Positions 38,607-50,600 of a DNA stretch of 64,000 bases are shown here, piece by piece (position 1 is the first letter of the stretch; each line of letters starts with the position of its first letter). This DNA comes from Stomorhina lunata. Lineage: Eukaryota > Arthropoda > Insecta > Diptera > Rhiniidae. The DNA lies in the NCBI GenBank assembly GCA_933228675.1, contig OW121744.1:19425978-19489977 (forward strand), given 5' to 3'. The notes under the pieces are model-generated. The model saw only the letters and a list, made by a program, of their open reading frames with translations. It made no database searches and was not told the DNA's origin. The position numbers and the translations under genes are program-made.

Positions 38607-41600
38607 GTAAGACCGAAAAGGAAATGTATAACAAATTTTGAAAGTAACATACTTAAATTGTATAAGATTCAAAAATTTTCAAAAGAAAATCTCTAATCAA
38701 AAAATTGTATAGAAAATTTGTTTACCAAAAATTTTCTATAGAAAATTTTTTATATAATATTTTCTATATAAATTTTTTCTCTCAAAAATTTTGTTATCAA
38801 AAATTTTCTGCTGAAAATATTTTTACCTAAAATTTTCAATAGAAAATTTTTTATCAAAAATTTTTTATTACGAATTTTTCTATGCAAAATTTATAATCAA
38901 AAATTTTTCTATAGAAATTTATTTTTATCAAAAATTATTGTGTGAGAAATTTTTAAACAAAAATTTTTCAAATTTTTTTTATCGAAAATTTTCTATATAA
39001 ATTTTTTTTATGAAAAATTTTCTATACACAATTTTTTTCTCAAAAATTTTCTGTAGAAAATATTTATACCAAAAATTTTCTTTAGAAATTTTTTTATCAA
39101 AAATTTTTCTACGGAAAATTTTTTATAAGAAATTTGATTAAAAATTTATTCTTATCAAAAAATTTTTATTGAAAATATTCTCTTTATCAAAAACATTTTA
39201 TAGAATTTTTTTTTATCGACAATTTTTCTATAAAAAAATTTTAATAAAAAATCAAGCATTTTTTGTATTAATATTTTACTATAGAAAATTTTTCTGTATA
39301 AATATTTTTGTACCAATTTTTCTATAGAAAAATATGTCTATCGAAAATTATTCTATAGCAAATATTTTGAACGAAAATTTTTTATATAGAAAAATATTTT
39401 TATCGAAAATTTTTCTATAGAAAAATATTTTTATCGAAAATTTTTCTATAGAAAAATATTTTTATTGAAAATTTTTCTATAGAAAATATTTTTAACGAAA
39501 ATTTTTTTACAGAAAACTGTTTTTATCGAAAATTTTTCTATAGAAAAATATTTCTATTGAAAATTTTTCTATAGAAAAATATTTCTATCGAAAATTTTTC
39601 TATAGAAAAATATTTCTCTCGAAAATTTTTCTATAGAAAAATATTTCTATCGAAATTTTTTCTATAGAAAAATATTTCTATCGAAAATTTTTCTATAGAA
39701 AAATATTTCTATCGAAAATTTTTCTATAGAAAAATATTTCTATCGAAAATTTTTCTATAGAAAAATATTTCTATCGAAAATTTTTCTATAGAAAAATATT
39801 TCTATCGAAAATTTTTCTATAGAAAAATATTTCTATCGAAAATTTTTCTATAGAAAAATATTTCTATCGAAAATTTTTCTATAGAAAAATATTTCTATCG
39901 AAAATTTTTCTATAGAAAAATATTTCTATCGAAAATTTTTCTATAGAAAAATATTTCTATCGAAAATTTTTCTATAGAAAAATATTTCTATCGAAAATTT
40001 TTCTATAGAAAAATATTTCTATCGAAAATTTTTCTATAGAAAAATATTTCTATCGAAAATTTTTCTATAGAAAAATATTTCTATCGAAAATTTTTCTATA
40101 GAAAAATATTTCTATCGAAAATTTTTCTATAGAAAAATATTTCTATCGAAAATTTTTCTATAGAAAAATATTTCTATCGAAAATTTTTCTATAGAAAAAT
40201 ATTTCTATCGAAAATTTTTCTATAGAAAAATATTTCTATCGAAAATTTTTCTATAGAAAAATATTTCTATCGAAAATTTTTCTATAGAAAAATATTTCTA
40301 TCGAAAAATATTTCTATCGAAAATTTTTCTATAGAAAAATATTTCTATCGAAAATTTTTCTATAGAAAAATATTTCTATCGAAAATTTTTCTATAGAAAA
40401 ATATTTCTATCGAAAATTTTTCTATAGAAAAATATTTCTATCGAAAATTTTTCTATAGAAAAATATTTCTATCGAAAATTTTTCTATAGAAAAATATTTC
40501 TATCGAAAATTTTTCTATAGAAAAATATTTCTATCGAAAATTTTTCTATAGAAAAATATTTCTATCGAAAATTTTTCTATAGAAAAATATTTCTATCGAA
40601 AATTTTTCTATAGAAAAATATTTCTATCGAAAATTTTTCTATAGAAAAATATTTCTATCGAAAATTTTTCTATAGAAAAATATTTCTATCGAAAATTTTT
40701 CTATAGAAAAATATTTCTATCGAAAATTTTTCTATAGAAAAGTATTTCTATCGAAAATTTTTCTATAGAAAAATATTTCTATCGAAAATTTTTCTATAGA
40801 AAAATATTTCTATCGAAAATTTTTCTATAGAAAAATATTTCTATCGAAAATTTTTCTATAGAAAAATATTTCTATCGAAAATTTTTCTATAGAAAAATAT
40901 TTCTATCGAAAATTTTTCTATAGAAAAATATTTCTATCGAAAATTTTTCTATAGAAAAATATTTCTATCGAAAATTTTTCTATAGAAAAATATTTCTATC
41001 GAAAATTTTTCTATAGAAAAATATTTCTATCGAAAATTTTTCTATAGAAAAATATTTCTATCGAAAATTTTTCTATAGAAAAATATTTCTATCGAAAATT
41101 TTTCTATAGAAAAATATTTCTATCGAAAATTTTTCTATAGAAAAATATTTCTATCGAAAATTTTTCTATAGAAAAATATTTCTATCGAAAATTTTTCTAT
41201 AGAAAAATATTTCTATCGAAAATTTTTCTATAGAAAAATATTTCTATCGAAAATTTTTCTATAGAAAAATATTTCTATCGAAAATTTTTCTATAGAAAAA
41301 TATTTCTATCGAAAATTTTTCTATAGAAAAATATTTCTATCGAAAATTTTTCTATAGAAAAATTTTTCTATAGAAAAATATTTTTATCGAAAATTTTTCT
41401 ATAGAAAAATATTTTTATTGAAAATTTTTCTATAGAAAATATTATTAACGAAAATTTTTCTAAAGAAAAATATTTTTAACGAAAATTTTTCTATAGAAAA
41501 ATATTTCTATCGAAAATTTTTCTATAGAAAAATATTTCTATCGAAAATTTTTCTATAGAAAAATATTTCTATCGAAAATTTTTCTATAGAAAAATATTTC

Positions 41601-44600
41601 TATCGAAAATTTTTCTATAGAAAAATACTTCTATCGAAAATTTTTCTATAGAAAAATATTTCTATCGAAAATTTTTCCATAGAAAAATATTTCTATCGAA
41701 AATTTTTCCATAGAAAAATATTTCTATCGAAACTTATTCTATAGAAAAATATTTCTATCAAAACTTTTTCCATAGAAAAATATTGCTATCGAAACTTTTT
41801 CTATAGAAAAATATTTCTATCGAAAATTTTTCTATAGAAAAATATTTCTATCGAAAATTTTTCTATAGAAAAATATTTCTATCGAAACTTTTTCTATAGA
41901 AAAATATTTCTATCGAAACTTTTTCTATTGAAAAATATTTCTATCGAACATTTTTCTATTGAAAAATATTTCTATCGAACATTTTTCTATAGAAAAATAT
42001 TTTTATCGAAAATTTTTATGTTGAAACATTTTCGGTTTAACATTTTATTGTTTAAAGCTTTTTGTTAAATTAGGACAATTGACAATATGAAAGTTAAGAG
42101 ACCTTATGAATACCCTTAATATTTTATATTGAACATAAATAAATACATACTCGATATAAAAATCTACATTAATGATTTGTTTATTACCAACACTTCAGGT
42201 TCATTGGTTGATGGCTCTGGCGGCAGCAAATCACAATTAGAATTATTACTGCGACAGGCGCAGCTTAAAGACAAGTCTTTGTCATCGACCACAGCATCGA
42301 CAGCAGCCAATGCCAATGGGGAAAGTTGCCAATGTCATTGTTTGCCGTATTTGAACACATATCGTGAAGATCTGGGCATATGTGTTGATGATATACACGG
42401 TAAGTAGCAATAACATAAATATGTACAACAAAACATTAATGTTTTTAACATAAAAACAAGCCACTGCAATATTTCAACAAGTTGAAACATAAACGCTCTC
42501 CGGCCAACAGTCATAAATTTGCCGAACATTTGCTTAAATTACTAATGAAATAGTTTAAGCAAGTTTGCTGTTTAAGTCTTTTGATTTGCTTGAAATTTTC
42601 TTTAATATTCGTTAAACTAACAAAAATAAAGGAAAGACATGTACAACATTTTTATTAAATGCAAAAATGTTGTTGATGTTTTAATGTTGTTGGGTGGTTT
42701 GGTTATCGGTGGTTAGTATTAAATAAATCAAGTTGAGGTCTCATATGTTTAAACGAATACTTATGTAAAGCAGTTGATAAGTCTTGTTTTATTATAAGTA
42801 TTTTAAGTCTATTTGTGGTAATTATTGAAAACAAATTAAATAATTTATTAATTAATTTTTAATACAAATTTGGCTGTTATAGTATGAAGTATTTTATGAT
42901 TAAATACTTTTTCAAAACCCACGAAGCATTCAACTTTAATTTCAATTTCATTAAAGCGCAGTCGAAGTTTTTTAAACTTTATTTGAAAATAAATTTATGA
43001 TGATTTAAAAAACTATTGAAAGCTTATGAACAGTTTTGATTGATAGCTAGTAGTAGTAGGTAGTTTTCTTCTTGCAAAAATTTTTCTAAAATAAATTTTT
43101 TAATATTTCTCAAGAAAAATTTTTTTAAGAGAAAAATTTCGATTCTAAAATTGTTTTTGAAAGAAAAATTCCGTTTCTATTATATGTATTTCTAGTAGAA
43201 AAATTAAGGTAAAAAAATTATTTCTTTGAGAAAAACTGTATAAAATGTTTGATATTTCATAATTTTCTATGGAAAGTTTCTGAAATATACTTTTGTTCGT
43301 TTTAAGCTTTTTTGAACCCTTTTAACAACGCCTTAGTCTTAAGTTGCCAGAAAAGTAGCGAAGAGGATGTGAGAAGTAAAGAAAAAATAAACATTTTAAA
43401 CATTCAGTTAAGATGATAATCTTTGCTTAATTTTTATATTTGACATAGACTTTGTAATTAGTGTTTATTTAGATTCACAAAATCGATATAATGTGTGGCT
43501 TTTGATTTGTCTAGAATTCCTCCAGATGATAAAAAAAAAAAATGTTGATATTAAATTACTGTTATATTTGATATGGTCTTTTTTGAATAAAATCATTCGA
43601 TATGAATAGAAAAAAAATTTAGCATAAAATTTTTTCTGTCGAAAAATTTCGATATACAAATTTTCTTAAACAAAAATTTTTAATAAAAAATTTTTTAGTA
43701 GAAAAATTTTCGATACAAAATCTTTTCTTTAGAAAAATTTTTCCATTATCGAAATATTATAGATATGACCTTTTTTATACAAAAACATTTAATATGATTT
43801 TTTTTATAGAAAAATATTCAAATTAAAATTTTTTATAAATAAAAATTAATGTTTTCTATACTTTTTTAAATTTAATTAAAAAATTTCAAAATATAATTAT
43901 CGAAATATTAATTTTCTTCTGTAGAAAATTTTTCAATATTAAATTTTGTCTGCAGAAAAATGATTTATTGTAAGAAATTCTTAATATCAAATGTTTTCTG
44001 TAGAAAAATTGTTGATACAAAATTTTTCTGAAGAAAAATTTTCGATATAAAATTTTTCTGGGAATTAATTATTCGAACTTTAGAATTGATTGAAAAATTA
44101 GGTTTAATCAGGCTTGAGTTCATTTAACTTAATTTGCTTAATTTTTATATTTGACATAGACTTTGTAATTAGTGTTTATTTAGATTCACAAAATCGATAT
44201 AATGTGTGGCTTTTGATTTGTCTAGAATTCCTCCAGATGATAAAAAAAAAAAATGTTGATATTAAATTACTGTTATATTTGATATGGTCTTTTTTGAATA
44301 AAATCATTCGATATGAATAGAAAAAAAATTTAGCATAAAATTTTTTCTGTCGAAAAATTTCGATATACAAATTTTCTTAAACAAAAATTTTTAATAAAAA
44401 ATTTTTTAGTAGAAAAATTTTCGATACAAAATCTTTTCTTTAGAAAAATTTTTCCATTATCGAAATATTATAGATATGACCTTTTTTATACAAAAACATT
44501 TAATATGATTTTTTTTTATAGAAAAATATTCAAATTAAAATTTTTTATAAATAAAAATTAATGTTTTCTATACTTTTTTAAATTTAATTAAAAAATTTCA

Positions 44601-47600
44601 AAATATAATTATCGAAATATTAATTTTCTTCTGTAGAAAATTTTTCAATATTAAATTTTGTCTGCAGAAAAATGATTTATTGTAAGAAATTCTTAATATC
44701 AAATGTTTTCTGTAGAAAAATTGTTGATACAAAATTTTTCTGAAGAAAAATTTTCGATATAAAATTTTTCTGGGAATTAATTATTCGAACTTTAGAATTG
44801 ATTGAAAAATTAGGTTTAATCAGGCTTGAGTTCATTTAACTTTCAAATTATTAATTTTGAAAATTTGAAAAGTAATTGTGGAGAAAAACTGAAAAAATTA
44901 TTTTTGAACGCGGCTCAGTGGATTGCAATTTCTGTCCCGCCACAGGACGTCATCAGCACTTAGCGCCCTCGACCACAGTCGAGTTGTCAAATTGCAGAGA
45001 TAATCATCAATTTAACTCATTGAGTTTGATCGAACATCACTACGTTTAATTGATTGTGTATTCTCCTATAGAAAAATTTTCGATGTTAAATTTTTTCTAT
45101 AGAAACATTTTTGATAAATAATGTTTGTATAGAAAAAATTGTACATCAAAAATTTTCTATTGAAACAATTTTGTGTTTAAAATTTCACCAAAAAAAATTA
45201 CTTCACCAAAAAAAATTTCTTCACCAAAAAAAATTTCTATCAGTAATTTTCTACAGAAAAAATGTTATATTCAAAATTTTTGTACAGAAAAAATTTTATC
45301 GAAAATATTTTTTCTTAAAAATCTTGAACATAAAACTTTCCATATAAAATTTTTACACTAGGAAATTTTTATCGAAAATTTTTTTACAGGAAAAATTTTA
45401 TATTCAAAATTTTTGGACAGAAAAAATGTATATGAAAAATTTTTTTACAGAAAAAATTTTGTATCGAAAATTTTTCTTCAGAAAAAATTTGAACATAAAA
45501 TTTTTCGATAGAAAAATTTTTAATACTAAATTTTTTCTGTAGAATATTATTGATAGATTTGTTTTTTTTTGCAAAAATTTTTCTGTAGAAAAATTTTCGA
45601 TATTAAATTTTTTCTGCAGAAAAATTTTCAATATAAAATTTCTCTGAAGAAAAATTTTCGATATTAAATTTTTCTGTAAAAATGTTATAAAAAATTTTTC
45701 TTAAAAAATTTCTATCAATAACAGAAAAAAAATTTATATTGAAGATTTTTATACAGAAAAATTGTATGTTCAAGTTTTTTCTGTAGAAAAATTTCCGATA
45801 TTAAATTTTTTTTATAGAAACATTTTTAATAAAAAATGTTTGTATAGAAAAAATTTTACTTCGAAATTTTTCCACTGAAACAAATTTTTATTCAAAAATT
45901 TTCTTCAAAAAAAATTCTATCAATAATTTTCTATAGAAAAAATTGAAAATTTTTCTACAGAAAAAGTTTATATTGAAAACTTTTCTTCATAAAAAACTTG
46001 AACATAACATTTTTATGTATTAAAATTTTTCATATAAAATTTTTATACTGAAGAAAATTTTTATCGAAAAATTTTTTACAGGAAAAATTGAATATTCAAA
46101 ATTTTTGGACAGAAAAAATTTTATATGGAAAGTTTTTCTACAGAAAAAATTTTGTATAGAAAATTTTTCTTCAGAAAAAATTTGAACATAAAATTTTTCG
46201 AAATTAATTTTTAGTTGAACCAGAAATTTATGTTGATGGTCGTGGGTTCGAGTCGGGCTCAGGTTCATGTCATAAATTATTTTTTTAATTTATGATTTTT
46301 AAATTAGATGAATAAATTTTAGGAATACTGAAAAAACTATGTGACACTTAGCATCTAATTTAAAAATCATAAATTAAAAAAATAATTTATGACATGAACC
46401 TGAGCCCGACTCGAACCCACGACCATCAACATAAATTTCTGGTTCAACTAAAAATTAATTTCTTTCAATTAAATTGCATGGGCACCGCGATTTACATGTT
46501 TTCATTAACTCTTTCAAGTTGATACTAAATTCAAAATTTGCATTAACGTAAAAGAATAAAACAAAACTTGTCAAAACAAAAATCTTTGTTTTCATTACCA
46601 GCTGACAGTTGGTTAAAGTACAAAGTAAATGTAGATTAATAAAGGATAGGGATACAAAACATAAAAGGAAAAAACTATGGTGGATAAGTTCGTCTAACTG
46701 AATCGATCATATGGTCATAGGTGAAATAGAAATGAGTGTTAACATAATTCTCGTTTTCAATTTCGCTTAAGAATTCAGTTAAATAGATGATCTTAACTAC
46801 TGGCATCTAACAGTTGGTGACACAGTGTGCTGATGAAGTCCGTAGCGGGACAGAAAATGCAGCATTATACACTGCTAAGTGTCACATAGTTTTTTCAGTA
46901 TTCCTAAAATTTATTCATCTAATTTAAAAATCATAAATTAAAAAAATAATTTATGACATGAACCTGAGCCCGACTCGAACCCACGACCATCAACATAAAA
47001 TTTTTCTGTAGAAAAATGTTTAATAAAAAATTTTTGCTGTAGAAAATTATTGATAGAAATTTTTTTTAAGAAAAATTTTATATATAAAATTTTTTCTATA
47101 GAAAAATTTTATATATAAAATGTTTTCCATAGAAAAATTTTTGATATAAAATTTTTCTAAAGAAAAATTTTTGATATTAAATTTGGAAAATTTTTTTTCA
47201 TAAAAATTTGAACATGAAATTTTTATATATAAAAATTTTCCATATAAAGTTTTTATAAAGAAACAAATTTTTATCGAACATTTTTTTAAGCAAAAATTTA
47301 TATTTAAAATTTTGTACAGAAAAAATTCTATATGGAAAATTTTTCTACAGAAAAAATTCTATATGGAAAATTTTTCTACAGAAAAAATTTTGTATCGAAA
47401 ATTTTTCTTCAGAAAAAATTTGAACAAAAAATTTTTCTTTAGAAAAATTTTCAAAAATTTTTTCTATTGAAAATTATTAATAGAAATTGTTTTTTAAGAA
47501 AGATTTTATATATAATGTTTTTTCTGTAGAAAAATTTTTTATATAAAAATTTTCATTAAATTTTTCCTGAAAAAAAAATCCCCATATAAAATTTTTTCTG

Positions 47601-50600
47601 TAGAAAATTTTTTTTTTATAAAAAGTTTCATATAAAATTTTATATGTTTTAAAATTTTTTATAAGATTTTTCTATAAAAAAAAAATTTTACTACAAAGTT
47701 GTTTCTGTAGAAAAATTTTTAATATAAAATTTTTTCTGTAGAATATTATAGAATAGAATATTTTTTTCTTCAACAAAAATTTTGAACATACATTTATTTC
47801 TATAGAAAAATTTCGATTTCTATAGAAAAATTTTTCAGTAGAAAAATTTTTAAGATAAAATGTTTTCTATAGAAAAGTTTTTGAGATAAAATTTTTTCTA
47901 TAGAAAAATTTTTGAGATAAAATTTTTTCTATAGAAAAATGTTTAATAGAAATTTTTTATTTGTGGAAAAATTTTTAATAAAAAGTTTTTTTGATATCTT
48001 TCAATATGACATTTTTTCTATAAAAAAACATTCAATGTAAATTTTTTTAAAATTACAAATTTTTTGTTAAATTTGTCATTAGAAATAAAATTAAAATATA
48101 AAATTTTTTCTAAAGAAGTAATTTTTATATAAAAATTTTTGTAACATAAAAATATTTTTTAATGAAAAATGTTCTTCATAAAATTTTTTTATAGAAGAAT
48201 TTTTGTATGCAAACCTTAAAAAACTAAAAATATTCGTTTTCTATATTTTATTTATAAAAAATATTTTCTTATATTCACAAAATTTCATCACATCTGATCA
48301 ATTTTCCAGAGCTTTCGGATTTAATGAAAAAAATCACTTTCAATTTAGAGAAATTTATTAAATCCTTATTCGAGTCGACAGAATGATATATTTAATATAT
48401 AATTCTTATCAAAAACTGTTGTTAAAGGGATCTAACCTATAACTTGATCCATTAGGTTGATGACTACTCTATACATCATAATTCGACTGAGATATTACTA
48501 AATTTTGTTTTATTACATTTTAAATAAGTGATAATAATATAACTTGTAATTAACTATATTTAAGTAAATTTTACTTAATTTCACTTTCACTTCCCCAGCT
48601 ACTTAAGAAATTGTTTATAACATAATATAAATTGTTTGTGATGGTAACATTTCAAATTGTTACTGCCTCTTCTTCTTCTCAGCTTTTTTCCCATTTTTTT
48701 TTGTTAATAAATTTGTTATATTTAGTTTTGTTTGTTATACATAATCTTTTTATATTTTCTACTTGATTGCCATAACAAAAGCAAACAAATAGTAAGAAGA
48801 AAAAAATAAAATAAAAACTTCGGGAAAAAAGATAATAAATTGAAATCAAAATAAATATCATGTAACTTTGCTTTTGGGAAAGATTTTTTCTTTTTTTCTT
48901 AAAAAACAAAACTAAATTTAACGTAATTATTTGTTTATTTTTATATACTTTCCATTTCATTTGAAAACATTTTTACGATTAAAATGAAATTAGTTGCCAG
49001 TGGCTGATGGCTGTTGGCTTGTGTTGTAAATATTGCCACATTTTGGTGTCTAATTTTAGTTTTTCATATCTATCATGACAATTATAAACTTTTTTTCCAG
49101 TTATTCTTCTAAAAACTTATCTTATCTTTTCATTTTATTCCATGGGAGTTTTTTTTTGCTTAAAATTGTTTATGCTCGTGTTTAAACAATGACAAACATG
49201 TGGTTCCTTTGAATATGATGTTGGAATTTATTAAAGAAAAAATTAAATAATATCAAAAAACTCTTAAATTAAGCTGAAAGCTGGTAAAAGATGTTAGTGT
49301 TCGAGATAGACATGATGATTTTTTTAATTTTGAGTTATAAAACTAGTACATCATAAACTTCCTTGTATGTAACAAGTAGCAATTATTCATTTATTCAAAG
49401 ATTTAATGGGAAAAACAAAAGACTTAAGACACAAACGCAAGACCATGGGGAGTAGCACAATTTCTAAGCATTTTTATACAGTTATATAAATTTATGATTT
49501 CAGTTAAAAATATTTATCTATCTACTTTATCTATAAAAAAATGTTCAATATGAAATTTTTTGTATAGAAAAATTTTAAATTTTTTGTATAGAATAATTTT
49601 CAACATGAAATTTTTTCTATAGAAAAATTTTCAATATGAAATTTTTTCTATAGAAAAATTTTCAATATGAAATTTTTTCTATAGAAAAATTTTCAATATG
49701 AAATTTTTTCTATCGAAAAATTTTCAATATGAAATTTTTTCTATAGAAAAATGTTCAATATGAAATTTTTTCTATAGAAAAATTTTCAATATGAAATTTT
49801 TTCTATAGAAAAATTTTCAATATGAAATTTTTTCTATAGAAAAATTTTCAATATGAAATTTTTTCTATAGAAAAATTTTCAATATGAAATTTTTTCTATA
49901 GAAAAATTTTCAATATGAAATTTTTTCTATAGAAAAATTTTCAATATGAAATTTTTTCTATAGAAAAATTTTCAATATGAAATTTTTTCTATAGAAAAAT
50001 TTTCAATATGAAATTTTTTCTATAGAAAAATTTTCAATATGAAATTTTTTCTATAGAAAAATTTTCAATATGAAATTTTTTCTATAGAAAAATTTTCAAT
50101 ATGAAATTTTTTCTATAGAAAAATTTTCAATATGAAATTTTTTCTATAGAAAAATTTTCAATATGAAATTTTTTCTATAGAAAAATTTTCAATATGAAAT
50201 TTTTTCTATAGAAAAATTTTCAATATGAAATTTTTTCTATAGAAAAATTTTCAATATGAAATTTTTTCTATAGAAAAATTTTCAATATGAAATTTTTTCT
50301 ATAGAAAAATTTTCAATATGAAATTTTTTCTATAGAAAAATTTTCAATATGAAATTTTTTCTATAGAAAAATTTTCAATATGAAATTTTTTCTATAGAAA
50401 AATTTTCAATATGAAATTTTTTCTATAGAAAAATTTTCAATATGAAATTTTTTCTATAGAAAAATTTTCAATATGAAATTTTTTCTATAGAAAAATTTTC
50501 AATATGAAATTTTTTCTATAGAAAAATTTTCAATATGAAATTTTTTCTATAGAAAAATTTTCAATATGAAATTTTTTCTATAGAAAAATTTTCAATATGA

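Noticed and set aside
38607..38641. Exon 1 open frame continuing to a stop at 38639 as a stand-alone 156-residue protein
   Set aside because: A good donor at 38606/38607 joins in phase to exon 2 and the full chain of nine exons is consistent; an intron-retention isoform cannot be excluded.
39660..41370. Regular direct repeats resembling a CRISPR array
   Set aside because: Units are contiguous with no unique spacers, the core is a simple A/T palindrome, and the context is an insect intron.
46200..46310. A true tRNA gene at the GGTTCGAGTCG motif
   Set aside because: No acceptor stem, anticodon arm or clear A-box at tRNA spacing; only the B-box-like T-arm sequence is present.
48679..48960. 93-residue minus-strand Lys/Phe-rich open frame
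   Set aside because: Low-complexity A/T translation inside intron 2; no supporting signals.
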